A stretch of 64,000 nucleotides of DNA from Eutypella sp. D-1 (Eukaryota > Ascomycota > Sordariomycetes > Xylariales > Diatrypaceae): positions 1,922,001-1,986,000 of the forward strand of contig JAJTTP010000006.1 of assembly GCA_023313575.1 (NCBI GenBank), read 5' to 3'. Of the stretch, positions 34,079 to 45,776 are shown in pieces. The notes under the pieces are model-generated. The model worked only from the letters and a program-made list of their open reading frames with translations, made no database searches and was not told the DNA's origin. The position numbers and the translations under genes are program-made. Numbering within the stretch: position 1 is the stretch's first letter; each line of letters opens with the position of its first letter.

Positions 34079-34840
34079 ATGCTGGGCTCGGTTGCCTCTT
34101 CCACTGCCGTGCTACTCAGTGGTTTCGCGGCCACGGCCGTGGGACACGGTTTCGTGACGGATTTCAAGACGGACGGGAAGCAGAACCAAGGGTTCCTGCT
34201 AGACTACTACTACGACAGGAAGAACGGGCTCCCTGTGCCCGACATCGCGGCGTGGTATGCGGAGAACCTAGACAGCGGCTTCGTAGCGCCCGACGCGTAC
34301 CAGACGGCAGACATCAACTGCCACAAGAACTCCGAGCCCGGGGCGATCTCCGTCGAGGTGTCCGCAGGCGGGACCATTGATTTCAAGTGGGGCCCCGACG
34401 AGTGGCCACACCCCTATGGACCCATCATCACCTACATGGCAGAGTGCAGCGGCGGCGACTGCACGACGGTCGATAAGACGAAGCTCCAGTGGGTGAAGAT
34501 CGAGGCGGAAGGCATCGACTACGACTCGCAGACGTGGGCGAGCGCCAAGCTGGTGGACCAGGGCGGGCGCTGGCAGACCACGATCCCGGCCTCACTGGCG
34601 TCCGGCAACTATATCGTGAGGCACGAAATCATCGCCCTGCACGGCGCGAACACAATCGGGGGCACGCAAAATTATCCGCAATGCTTTAACATTAAGGTGA
34701 CCGGCTCCGGCACCAAGAAGCTCCCTGCCGGAACCCTAGGCACAGCACTATACAAGAGCACCGACCCGGGCATCCACCTCAACCCCTACACCACCATCAC
34801 CGACTACCCGATGCCAGGGCCCGAGCTGTGGACAGGCTAG
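34079..34840 (+). CDS. AA9 lytic polysaccharide monooxygenase
   Basis: Intronless, 253 aa. The signal peptide ends so that His23 (VG|HGFVTDF) becomes the mature N-terminus, half of the copper histidine brace. The second brace residue is probably His111 in WPHPYGPIITYMAE. Downstream are RHEIIALHGA and the family signature QNYPQCFNI, with Gln197, Tyr199 and Cys202 (likely paired with Cys81). There is no carbohydrate-binding module or linker: the protein ends shortly after the catalytic domain. The family oxidatively cleaves cellulose or hemicellulose. It sits 1.0 kb after the M28 peptidase on the same strand, suggesting a small patch of secreted degradative enzymes. The His111 context (PHPYGP) departs from the common GHPGP form. 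Confidence 0.94.
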   Translation: MLGSVASSTAVLLSGFAATAVGHGFVTDFKTDGKQNQGFLLDYYYDRKNGLPVPDIAAWYAENLDSGFVAPDAYQTADINCHKNSEPGAISVEVSAGGTIDFKWGPDEWPHPYGPIITYMAECSGGDCTTVDKTKLQWVKIEAEGIDYDSQTWASAKLVDQGGRWQTTIPASLASGNYIVRHEIIALHGANTIGGTQNYPQCFNIKVTGSGTKKLPAGTLGTALYKSTDPGIHLNPYTTITDYPMPGPELWTG

Positions 34841-37006
34841 AGGTTGCGACGTAGCTGGAAGGGAGGTCGGGTAGCAGTGCTGTCAGTCTCTATCTGAGAT
34901 CGGCGGCGTCTTAGCTTAATATATACCTGAAACAAATTCGAAGTGACCTCGCCAGCTCGCGTTTTCGTTAGTAGCATGTGGTGAAACGTAGTAATGTTAG
35001 TGTCGGATGTAAATACGAAGCACCCCTGTCGCTCACATGAATATGACACTTAAGATCCCCTGGCCAGTTCTTCCATCCGCATTATACTAAGCTCGTGTTT
35101 CCGTAGACCCCATTAATGCGGTCTGAGAGTTGGAAGTCGGTCACTTGTTTGCACTTAATTTAAGACCTCCAGCTCATGATCGAGGGCGCCAGAAAAGGTG
35201 TCCGAATTGAAGGATGTAAAGGGTACGGTAGCATATTTTAGTTTATTAACGGGTGCACTGAGGGTCTTGTATCACGGTTGTCTAGCAATGGCGCACTGCG
35301 TGGCTTAATAAGTGACATCTCCCGGCTTTGTTCACAACATGATTTGACAATTCGCCATGCCGCTGATAATGATCATCTTTTCGAAGGAGGAAGCGCCTGT
35401 AGATTGGCCTGCCTACCTACCGAAGCCGGGAAGGGACTTTTTAATATATACCTGAACGCTTATCTGCCCGGATCAGCGTCCCACGTGGTGAATCAAAGTC
35501 TAATTCATAATAAACATTTTGTGGTCGAACTGTGCGTAGCGCATTTCCAAAAAGTCCAGGGCGCACGGCTAACTCATCTGGAGTTACCCACGGGAACTCT
35601 TTCTGCTCTTACACGTCTGAAGATGTCGAACAGTTTAATGTTGAGCCGTCCAGTACTTCCGTGCTTGATTTCTGATGGTTCATTCTGCACACTTGTATTT
35701 AGTAAGATTCTGTAGTTAGTCGATATATTGAATTTTAAAATAGAGTTACCGCTACTTCGGAACCCTAAGCTCAAGCTTAAAAACGGGATGGATCACATCG
35801 TCACGTATAAATATTTACAATATATATAATACGAAGCAGACGGGATTCGTTGCTGCTCTCGGACAACCCTGCCGGGATGAATTTATGTAGCGGGTGCGAC
35901 TGCATAGGAAAGTCGCAAGTAACAGTTACTTTATATAGATCTAAGGCCTAACTAATATGGGTCGCGAAGATCGATCTACGCTGTTGATCGGCATATCTAG
36001 TAGTATGTAGGAAAGAAAGCCTACGTACGACACCTGCTAAAGAGGCCCCAAAGAATTTGAGAAACCACGCCGTATACTGACCTCGGCCGGGCACGCTCAA
36101 CTCCTATGAACTGAACCGGAATGGCTGGCAGGGGTTTTTTGTTTTTTCTTATTTCTTTGTTTTTCAAAGTACAAACAACATCTCACGATTTCGCCCGATT
36201 TTTTGCACACAGTAAATGTTCGGTGTTACGTGTATCACAACGAGTCAGTAGTACGAGTAGGCCTACGCGCAAGTAGCCCCCCTCAGTTTTTGGCCCCCCG
36301 GCCCCATTCCTGCCGGCCCCTCCCCCTAAGGCGGCTATCCGGAAAGACGAGGCCCATTGACCCATACATCGCTTGCAGCCGCAAGGGGGGAGGGAACTAC
36401 GCAGCAGCGCAGTGGTTATCCCGGTAATCCATGACTTTTAGTTGCTTATTAGTTCCCTGGCAAGCCTGGATGCGTCGGATGCTGACCAGGGTGCCAAGGA
36501 AACTTCTGGGGGCTTGGGGATGATACATACGAATGGTGTTGGTAACGGCCGAGCCTGCAGCACCAAAGTCGCCAAAATAGGAACCTCAGCGGCCTGTTTG
36601 CCCCTGGTAGCCCCGGCCAATGATAGGATGTCGTCACGATGTAGTATGACGCAGCTCTATTGCGCGGCCTTACTAACATGGTAACTCAGCTGTTGTAGAC
36701 GAACTGCCTTTTCTGTAACGTTCTTCGCTTTGTTGGAAATATGATTCTTTCCTTCACCAACATTTTTTTTCTTGTGCTAAATACTTGCGAGACTCGTTGT
36801 TTCTAACAGAACGACCAATTACCTACAGCTCTTTCTCTTCATCTTCCCCTAGATCCCGTAGCCCTTACTTGCCTGGGCAATTGATGATATTGGATATGTA
36901 CTCCGTGCTATATTGAGACCATATTGAGACCTAGTAAATTAACTATCCCACGATCTCCCTCTTCCCGCGACGGGATCAGCATCCCCCCCTTGCATAACTC
37001 CCGAAA
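34841..37006. other. Intergenic spacer (2.2 kb)
   Basis: Between the AA9 gene and the glycosyltransferase. Many stops in all frames, lower GC; the open stretch at 35278-35715 has no ATG at its start and resembles nothing. No repeat identified. Confidence 0.6.
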
Positions 37007-38428
37007 ATGATCGTCCAACGGTCGCGACTTCCGCGGCGCCCGCTGCTGATCTGTCTCTGCATGGTAGCCATGATCGCGGTGCTGCACTCGACACGGAACT
37101 CGCACGGGCTGTACGACACGTGGAAGCGGGAGGTGGTGCACCGGAAGTTCGGGTACCAGGTGCCGTACGAGACGCTGCGGGGCGCGGACGATATCTTCGT
37201 GATCCTGAAGACGGGGGCGAACGAGGCGCCCGAGAAGCTGCCGGCGCACTTCAACACCACGCTCCAGTACGCCCGCCACTACGGCATCTGGTCGGACCTC
37301 AAGGAGGAGATCGGCGGCTACCGCATCGGCGACGCGCTCGACGCCATGGACCCGGACGTCGTGGCCTCCCACCCGGACTTCGAGTACTACCAGCGGCTGC
37401 AGAAGCAAGGGCGGAACGCGTTCTCGGCGGCGGAGCTCGCGGAGTGGGCGGGCGCCAAGAACACCAAGAGCGGGCGCGACTCGCCCGGCTGGAAGCTCGA
37501 TAAGTGGAAGTTCTTGCCGCTGGCGGGGAAGGCGTACCGGGCACGCCCGGAGGCCCGGTGGTACGTGTTCCTGGAGTGCGACACGTTCGTGGTGTGGCGG
37601 AATCTGCTGGCGTGGCTGTCGATGCTGGATTCCTCGCGGGAGTACTATCTGGGCCACCAGATGCGGATTGAGGACATCACGTTCGCGTACGGCGGGTCGG
37701 GCATCGTGGTCAGCAACCCGGCCATGCGCGCCCTCGTCGAGCACCACGAGGCCAACGTCCAGGCCCTCGACCGCTTCACCGGCGGCCACTGGGCCGGCGA
37801 CTGCGTCCTCGGCAAGGCCATGCTCGACGCCGGCATCCGCCTCTCCTTTTCCTGGCCCACCCTCCTCGGCGACGCCCTCGTCGACCTCGACCTCAAGTCC
37901 CGAATCGGCCCCAACCAGACCCCGCTGTGGTGCTACTACGCCACCTCCTACCACCACCTGAGCCCCACCGAGGTGGTCGACTACAACGAGTTCGAGCACG
38001 AATTCGCGGATAAGGTACCCAAGACCCCCAATATCTCCCTTGTAACCACTTTCCCCTAGATGAACGCGAGCTAACCTCATCGAAATCAGAACCCGGGACG
38101 GCTGATGCGCAACGGGGACTTCCTGCGACGGTTCATACTGCCGCAAATGGAAGCGGAGGTGGCGGACTGGGACAACGAGAGTGGGGAGAAGCACGGGGAG
38201 ACAGTGTCGACGATGGCGGAGTGTCGGGCGGCGTGCGAGGCGCGGGCCGGCTGCGTGCAGTTCTCGCTGACGGGCTCCACGTGCCGGACCTCGGACGCCC
38301 TGCGCGTCGGCCACGAGCACGTCGGCGTGCAGCGCGTCTACTCTGGCTGGCTTACCGACCGCGTCGCCCGCTTCGCTGACCAGATGGACAATGAGTGCCG
38401 GCGCGGCGGCGAGTGGATCTTGCCTTGA
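37007..38428 (+). CDS. GT31-like (fringe-type) type II glycosyltransferase with Cys-rich tail
   Basis: Two exons, 37007..38014 and 38090..38428, giving 448 aa. The intron has a GTACCC donor, GCTAACC branch point and TCAG acceptor (ADK|NPGRL). A signal anchor lies at residues 10-27 (RRPLLICLCMVAMIAVL), typical of a Golgi type II protein. The catalytic part contains RWYVFLECDTFVVW, in which ECD stands in place of the DxD metal motif, then YYLGHQMRIEDITFAYGGSGIVVS and GDCVLGKAM, as in fungal fringe/DUF604-like GT31 enzymes. The end (MAECRAACEARAGCVQFSLTG-TCR) looks like a PAN/apple-type Cys module. It would add a sugar to a glycan or glycoprotein in the Golgi; donor and acceptor are unknown. Confidence 0.88.
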
Positions 38429-40146
38429 ACAAAACGATGAATGCCATAAAATTGAAGTGGCAAAAAGGAATAAAAGGGACCCCCCCCCTTTCCGGCGGGA
38501 TCTTATCGGGGAATGCGAAGGTACAACAAGACCGACATGGTTTGGGCCTGGGATACCGACACTGGTGCCCTCGGCTCATCTCACAGACAGGCAAGCTTGC
38601 TGCCGCTACACGCCTAGTGCAAGCACACACGGACGAGAGACGTCGGGAAGAAGCAAGGAAATGACGGGGTTCCTATAAACAAAACTGCAGAGAGAACATC
38701 ACCAGTCCAGAGCCCAAATTCCATGACAGCTCTCGACGGTGATCGTCTAGACCGAGGGCGAAAGAAAACCCCCACGTATCGCCATCCCCGCCGTCTGGAC
38801 AGCCAGCCGGGAACAAAAGGCCCGTGTATACTAGATCATGGGTTGGCATCAGCCCCTATCATCCCCAATACGTCACCGCACGACGACCCAACCCCATGCT
38901 CTGACGGACGACCACAGCAAGTATCACTCCCAGACCCGAGCCATCCATCTATGAACCATCGACCACCCTATCGCAAACGCTTGAGGACGAAGACAAGAGG
39001 TGGAGTGGCTCGGCCGAGCCGAATGGCGTCCGGGAAGAGCGGGACGGGGTACGCGAGTGCGAGCGGGATGTCCGGAGTGATTAACGCCGAGCACGGTATA
39101 ATCTATCAGAAAGCGCGGTTCGGGTTTAGGTTTGGGGGAGGCGGGGAGGGAGGGATAAACTGAAGTCGCTAGTCGTAGTAGTCTTGTGACCAAGCGATCT
39201 GGTGTGCAGGAAATAGGACGGTCGGGCGGGGAGAGTACAGGTAGGATATAATAGGTGATTTTGGGTGCCTCTAGATCATTCGGTTGAGCAGCAGAATTGG
39301 CTCGGGATAAAGGGGGAACTGAATTACGAAAGATGAATGAAGCAAGCATGCATATATGGGAAGCGATCTACTTTCAAGGCAGTCCGTTTATAGCGAGAGC
39401 AATTGCAGCATATGATATGATGAGCGAAGACCATCAGAGGCGGGCCGTGATTATGGGGCTTTGTTTACTTCCTCCCCCCTTCCAGGTGCTCAACACTGAA
39501 TAGTACATGGCGTAGCCTATATAGCTAGCTCCAACGAAGTGTGCGCCCGTGGGTATTCATTCATTCACCCTGTCCTCCCGTCCGCCTCTCCCCCGGCGGC
39601 GGTCCTGCTTACTATATATGTATAGTACGTTGTTATGTAGTAGTATAGACAGTACGCCGGAAACCCACAGCAGCGCCCCGTCCTGGTTGCGGGGACATGG
39701 TTCATGGTGACTTGCCGATCTTTTTTTCGACGTGGCTTGATTAAAGTCGGGTGCCCCACCACTGCTTCATGGATATCTATATCTGTCCCGCCGGGCGAGG
39801 TCTCGAGATTGCGGTCCGCGCTCTTGTTCATCTCCTCTTCATAGTCATCCGTTCGAGCTTTGGTATCACTCCCTCCGTCTCCGGCACTGCCATTTAGTGA
39901 GCTCCATGGAGGAAAACTACACATAGAGACTTGTTCGCAACCGAAGCCTCCTCCAGCATGGGCTTCGTGGGGTAATCTGTAGATGGGACTTCGGTAGAGA
40001 AGTCTAGGTGGGGGTTTGCCAGGTGTATATAGATAGACTGGACGATGCGAGAGCGCGAAAGATGGCCGTGCATCGCGTCCCATATCGGCGGCGGCTCGCT
40101 CGTGCGCCTGGCTCATTGAGGTTTATTACATTGCGTAGAGAATCAT
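38429..40146. other. Convergent intergenic spacer (1.7 kb)
   Basis: Between the glycosyltransferase and AP-2 mu 3' ends. No gene supported. A 183-codon minus frame at 39565-40116 starts with an ATG but has no recognisable domain and ends in low-complexity sequence. Confidence 0.55.
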
Positions 40147-41623
40147 TCAGAATCTAGGACAAAACGTTAGCGTACGCCCAGGCAAATAATGATACTTTAG
40201 ATAGTAGTGGTGGTGGCCGAGTGCCAGGGACTAACCGTATCTCGTAGGAGCCGGCCCTGGTCATGTACCGAACCCACTTGACGCTCGAGTAGTTGCTCTT
40301 CTCGAAGACCTTGAGGTAGCGGACCAAAAGGCCGGAGCTGGTGAACATGAGGAGGCTGAAGTTCATGCTCAGCGGGGGGCGGGACCAGGCCTTCTGGTTG
40401 GTCATGCTGGTAAGCTCAGCTTCGGCGCTGAGGACGAACTCGCTCTGGCCGGTGAAGCGGCCGATCTTCCACACGATGTTGTTTTCGGATGGCTCGTACT
40501 TGGCCTTGCCCTGGGTGCAGCGCTCGGTGATGCGGGCGGTGTTGAGCGGGGTGGGGATGCGGACGACGACGTTGGTGGCGAACAGCTTGCTGCCGAAGTT
40601 CGCCCGGACGCCGATGCTGTACTCTACCTTGGTCTTGCCAACTTCGTTAACGATGGCGTGCACCTTGAACGGTAGGTTGACGTTCTCGGTCGCCCGGTAC
40701 CGCATCAGCTCGAACTCGCCGTCGGGCGGCACGAACGAGATGATGCGGTCGGCGTCAAACTTCCCCAGCTTCACGCACTGGTGAAACTGACAGTCTTCCA
40801 GCGAAACACTTCCGGCAGCGGCCTTGGTCGCCTTCGTTCCTAGCCGGTTGCCGCTCGGCAGCGATTGCAGCCCGTCCTGATCGAGCAACAAGCGGTCGTT
40901 GAGGCCGAACTTGCATTCCGGGGTGCCCGACAGGTAAGCGCGCATTATGATCTGACCGGTCACGTCGGCTCGTAATACGGTGCCGGTGGCGGACATGAGT
41001 AGGTTGACATCCTCTATAACATCGACGAAGGCCTCGTTTTTTCTGTACTTGACGTTGGCTTTCCTCCACGACAAGGCACCGGTCGCTTGCATTGTGATCT
41101 TGGCGGAATCCTCGATGGCGCGTTCGGACTTGACGCCTTCGGTCGTGATATACATTTTGAGGGTGTCGGTCTCGGTATTCTGGGGGTATCCGAAGTCGAT
41201 AATTTCTGATAAAAGCAGATAAAAGCAGAGCTTGTCAGTTACCAGCAGTTATATAGAGAGCTATATAGAGAGCTATATATTCTTACCGTCTAAGAGCTCG
41301 TAAACCAGGACGAAGTTGTTCTTGACAGCCTCCTCGTCGAACTTGCCAAAATACCCCCTACCGAGCTGTATCAGACGGTAGAGGAACTCGAACACGAGGG
41401 CGGCATTGGCGTTGCTCTTGGTGATGGCCACCAGGTAGATATTCTCGTGCTTGACATGGCTGAAGGTGGTACTGCCGAGAGTGAGGATGGGAGACCGGAC
41501 TTGAGGATTCGAGATAACCTGGATGCGGAAGACGTCGGCGAGACGCGGGCGGCAGTCGTTCCGGAAGGCGCGGAATATGAGGTTCTCGCCCTTCTGGTTG
41601 AAGATGAGAATGCCCGAGAGCAT
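40147..41623 (-). CDS. apm4: AP-2 clathrin adaptor complex, mu subunit
   Basis: Three exons: 41623..41287, 41205..40236 and 40153..40147, giving 437 aa, the usual mu length. The last exon is seven bases (end of an Arg codon, Phe, stop), supported by a GTTAGT donor, GCTAACG branch point and TCCTAG acceptor; it yields the YEIRF C-terminus. The N-terminal longin-like domain begins MLSGILIFNQKGENLIFRAFRND, and the C-terminal mu homology domain starts near residue 170. DFGYPQNTETDTLKMYITTEG marks AP-2 rather than AP-1 mu. The protein recognises YxxPhi sorting signals on plasma-membrane cargo for clathrin endocytosis. Intron 1 contains a repeated TATATAGAGAGC unit. Confidence 0.96.
41248..41280. 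repeat. Short tandem repeat in AP-2 mu intron 1
   Basis: TATATAGAGAGC occurs twice in tandem and continues as TATATAT, just inside the 5' splice site of the intron. The unit is partly self-complementary (GAGAGCTATATA). Confidence 0.75.
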
Positions 41624-42715
41624 TGCAACGACACAGGCTTTGCTTGCTGGCTTTGATATCTTTCAGAATTGGAGCGGTTTACGGTTTCGTCGACTGCTCT
41701 GTGGTGTGAGGCACGGCGCGGCACGACACGGCACGGTAGTAGTAATAATAATTAAGAGGGATGGGGGACGGGAGTTCGGGAAGTTGAAAGAAGCAAAAGT
41801 GCCCATCAATTTAATCTACAAGCAACTACTTTACTTACCTAGAACTTATTAATCCAACCTATAAGTATCCACGGATGCGTGACAGCGCGACGTACCCCAA
41901 CTTAGGAGCTTCCCTGGTCCACGAGTACATTTATTCCTAGGTACTGGAGGCAGCTACATAGGTACCTAGGTCTGTAAAGTTTAGGGGTTCGGGTTAGTGC
42001 CCTGAGCTCTAGAATACAGCTCTACCACGTTTTGATTTTACCTAGATAGGTTAGACCCAGAGAGGTACTATGTAGTGTATGGATACTTTACGTCTTATAT
42101 GTACGGAGTAGTCCCAAGGAACTTCTGAAGCTTCCAAGTGAAGCTCTCAGTCTTTTTTATTTCAGTTTATTTCTGTCTTGAAAAGGTTCAGAGGTAAGAG
42201 AATATTGAGGATGGGTAGCGTAGCACAATTTTATCTTGTAATAACTTCAGCACCCAGTCGGCAATATAGCATGAGAAACCTAACCTGTGAAACATGACTC
42301 CCGGGTAGGAAGGGTAGGAAGGGTTGTCTCGCCGAGGAACAGGCTTCGTGCATGACAAGTTCGGGGTCCTATGTAGACGATCTGAAGCAAGAGATATAAT
42401 CCTTGGTCTCGGTTTATCAGTGTGCTGGATAAGAAGAAGCAGGCACGGTGATGTATATGCACATCCTCAACGCGGTATCTAAGCAAGCATCTCCGGATCG
42501 CATAAGTCTATATACCCCCATGAAGTGCAAAGAAGTCCCCGAAATTCTATGAGGATATAAGGCGAGTTCTATTCAAAACCAAGGCCATCCCTACAGCATC
42601 TCCCTGTAACACTAAGTCCGTGCATCAGGGTACAGTACCATCGTGAAAACTCGTAAATCTTATCTTCAATATGCTCTGCACCACCAGCCACGGCTTCGCA
42701 CCCTGGCCTAGTTAG
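41624..42715. other. Intergenic spacer
   Basis: 1.1 kb holding the AP-2 mu promoter and the 3' flank of the F-box-like gene. It contains a GC-rich pentamer repeat (41711-41735), TACCTAGGTA words (41935-41970) and GTACGGAGTA at 42101-42110. No gene seen. Confidence 0.65.
41711..41735. repeat. (GCACG)5 imperfect repeat
   Basis: Five period-5 units (GCACG, GCGCG, GCACG, ACACG, GCACG) about 90 bp upstream of the AP-2 mu start. Confidence 0.85.
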
Positions 42716-44218
42716 TTAGCCCAGCCTCAAAGCGCACGCGGAAATCTCCCTCTGCACTTGGGGGTCATTCGGGAGGTACAAGTTCGCGACCCGCAGCAGC
42801 CTCCGGGCCCGATCTTTCTTATCGAGCTCCTTGTAGGCCATTGCCGTCCTGAGATAGATCCTGCCCACTGTGCCATCCGGCGTTAGCTAGCTACGTCATG
42901 TTGTGCTGGTTACAAAACAGGTAGGTTGGGTCAGGCAGTGATTTTCCCACAACTTACTCGGCTTAGCGGCCGCAAAGCCCATCACGGCCTCCTGCTCAGG
43001 GGGAATATCGACGTCGAGAAAGAAGCTGTCGTCGTCAGCGCCGAGGGCGTGGCCGGCGACGGGGCCAGCAAAGCGGGCCTGGCGCATCATGCCGATGGAG
43101 CGCATGCCCCAGAAGACGACGTCATTCCACTGGCGCAGGCGGAGGTAGGCGAGGCAGGTGTTGGCGACGAGCTGGACGCGCAGCACGAGACGCTCCATGG
43201 CGCCGTTGCGGCCCTTCCAGACGCCCGACCCGACCTCCTCGGCGGGACCCTCCGCCTCGCCGCGCAGCTGCCGCGCGAAGAACGCCTCCCCGTACACGTG
43301 CCGTCGACGCCCCCGCACCACGATGTGCATGGCCTCCCACGCGCGCCCGTACGCCTCCAGCGCCGCCCGCGGGTCCGGCTCCCGCCCCGACTCCGCCGGA
43401 GGCAGCAGCAGCGCGTTGCCCTCTGCTTTGAACCGCGTCGCCTCGTCTAGACACCGCTCGGGGCTCGCGGTTGGCTTGGCCTGCGCCGCGCGTAGTTCCT
43501 CCACTACTGTTTCTGACGGCGGTGCCGGGTCCCCCGTCACGTGCAGCTGGCGTAGGTTCTTCACATCGCCGAAGGGAAGGAGCAGCCGGCGCTGCAGGGA
43601 CACGGGCACGTGACCTCCGCCGTCGTCGTAGGGGTCTCTCACGTGCAGGCGCGCGCCTAGGTGCCGGTTTAGTCCCGGGTTCGATAGGTCCGAGTAGAAC
43701 CAGGTGCGCGTGAAGCGCGGGAGGTCGTCGAGGAGGATGACGAAGTACTGGGACCTGGCCCCGCCTCCGAGGCCGCCATTATCCCCGGCGCTGTCGTCGT
43801 CGCCGTCATCAGCATCGGCGCCACCGTCGGCGTCGCCCATGAGGGGGGCCTCAATGGCGACGGAGAGGGTGTGGTGCGGGAAGCGGGCGGCGCGGCGGCC
43901 GCGGAGCAGGACCGGCACGTGGCCCTCGACCTCGACGTGGTCGGTGGCCTCGGGCCACGGCGTCCGGATCCGCACAAACACGTTCTCCGACCGGAACGCC
44001 GCCCGCGCCTCCAACAGCACCTGCCGGTTCACGAGCAGCAGCCCCAGTGCCGAGCCGTACGCGTACGTCTCGTACCCGTCCTCCGGCCCCGGAACCCGGT
44101 TCGCCTCCGGCGACACTACCAGCCGCCATATCTGCTCGCGCAGCTCCGCCGGCAACCCCAGGAGCCGCGACGGCTGCCGCTGCTGCTGCTGCTGTGATGA
44201 CGGCACCTCGTCGCTCAT
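42716..44218 (-). CDS. F-box-like (2EXR-type) protein with TPR-like C-terminus
   Basis: Two exons, 44218..42958 and 42867..42716, giving 470 aa. The intron (GTAAGT donor, CTAAC branch, CACAG acceptor) adds a 50-residue C-terminal piece that reads through from AKP into MGRIYLRTAMAYKELDKKDRARRLL, so stopping at the donor would lose part of a helical repeat. Residues 15-60 (LLGLPAELREQIWRLVVSPEANR) match the F-box-like/2EXR start common in fungal proteins. After a Gln run (residues 9-13) and an Asp/Gly-rich loop near 130-150, the C-terminal half shows TPR-like helices (RFKAEGNALLLPP, AALEAYGRAWEAM, ANTCLAYLRLRQWNDVVFWGMRSI). It may be a protein-interaction adaptor; no substrate can be inferred. 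Confidence 0.85.
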
Positions 44219-44830
44219 TGCGTGGTGTTTCTTTTGCTTTTAGCTCTTTGTTTTTTTGTTTCCCTTTTTCTCAATATCTCCTCTATGCATGTAAGTGTGT
44301 CTGTGTATGATATTCTCGAACGTTATGTCGCGCTCCTTACATGTGTACGCTCCGGACACGTTTGAAGTTTCAAAGGTTGGTAAGCAGATAAGAAAGTTGG
44401 TTTGAGATGAATAAGGTCGCATCGTGCACATGCTATGTACATCCTTGCTACCTTACATAATAAGATAACCCCGCCATCCGCCGTCTCCCGACTGCTCACG
44501 TAATCTAGATAATTATGTCATCAGGCTACTTCCAGTACTTTACCTCTTTGCCTCCCCTGTGTAGTATGAAGGGTAAGTAGGCCTCTACAGTCGCCAACTA
44601 AGGGCTGCAAATCGAGGGTGTAGGACCTGAAGAGTCCGGTGAGTAGTATGTGGATTTATGTAATCCTGTAATTAAGTAATGAATTGCGGTTTCCCTTCTG
44701 CGTCTTTTTTGTACTTGCTTGTACGTAGGTACGGTTACGGTAACGGAAGTTATTATTACATAAAGACGACTCCTGGCAGAATGAGGAAATACCTGAAACA
44801 GAAGCAGGCGGGACGGCCTCCGGAATGTGC

Positions 44831-44851
44831 AAAAAAAAAAAAAAAAAAAAA
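44831..44851. repeat. Poly-A run (21 A)
   Basis: Twenty-one consecutive A residues in the spacer. It could be a slippage tract or the tail of an old retroposed copy; there is no recognisable element before it. Confidence 0.9.
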
Positions 44852-45744
44852 CTAGGTAATGGAAAAATGAAATATTAATGAGACAGCTTATGGAGAATGG
44901 CCCGAGTCACAGATCTTACACTCCAGTACATAGTAGTAACGGACGGCCCATCAAGCCCATACGTAGGATTTTTTATGTAAACAACCTGGACCTGTTCCGG
45001 CAAGACTGAAACCCAAGAGAACATGATAGGAAGAGGCGATCCTTATATCGCTTCTTGATTCGTCCAAGACAAGCCGAGTTGTCACCTGGGCGTCTGCAGC
45101 TGAGAGGCCTTCATCACATTGGCTAAACGTACCATGGAGTTGTTTAGTTGGACTAGTAAATAAAGTACCTGGATGTATGTATATACCGTTTTAACGCATT
45201 ACCAGCTGCACTGTGGTTCTTATAAGATCAGAGTACAATTAACGCCTAATCATAGCTTTTCCAGACAGTATATTAATGGTATAATACTGTAAGAAGTACC
45301 TCAGTATTATGTTTTCCTCGGTACTTCAGACACTTTAATCTTGGAAAGCGCTGCACACCTTCCATAGGTAGTCCCAAAGCTGTCCACAGGTATTATTACC
45401 CGCTATTAATTCGAAGGTTCCATATCCGCCAGTAGCTTAGTGTACATATATGTTTGATCACATATACTTGGGTACTTCAATATATGCATGCCTCAGAAAC
45501 GTAAAGACGGCAACTTATCTTACATCTGCTTCACAACAATAAACAATATCAATGATGACAAATAAAACTATCACGTTAGGATCCGATTGGTGCCATTGTA
45601 GACTTGGAAATTCCAGTATACCTATTCTCGAATGCAATACCTATATACTATAGTACATAATACCTACCTAGGTACGATTTGGGTTGAGTTCCCGTCCCGT
45701 CGTCATTGGATTTTGACATGACCGGGGTACCTCGCCAAAAATCC

Positions 45745-45776
45745 ACCCGTGGACCCGTAGACCCGTGGACCCGTGC
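45745..45776. repeat. (ACCCGTGG)4 octamer tandem repeat
   Basis: Four adjacent octamers: ACCCGTGG, ACCCGTAG, ACCCGTGG, ACCCGTGC. Confidence 0.92.

Noticed and set aside
26565..34840. Secondary-metabolite gene cluster around the P450
   Set aside because: No PKS, NRPS, terpene synthase, tailoring set or pathway regulator is present; the neighbours are a peptidase and an LPMO.
35278..35715. 145-codon plus frame between AA9 and the glycosyltransferase
   Set aside because: No ATG at its start and no similarity to known proteins.
36400..36430. tRNA A-box-like sequence (AGCGCAGTGG)
   Set aside because: No B box or cloverleaf arms at the right distance.
39565..40116. 183-codon minus-strand frame with an ATG
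   Set aside because: No domain, mixed low-complexity composition, and it lies in a convergent 3' spacer; not enough to call a gene.
44831..44851. A21 run as the tail of a retroposon
   Set aside because: No element body or target-site duplication could be recognised before it; kept only as a homopolymer.
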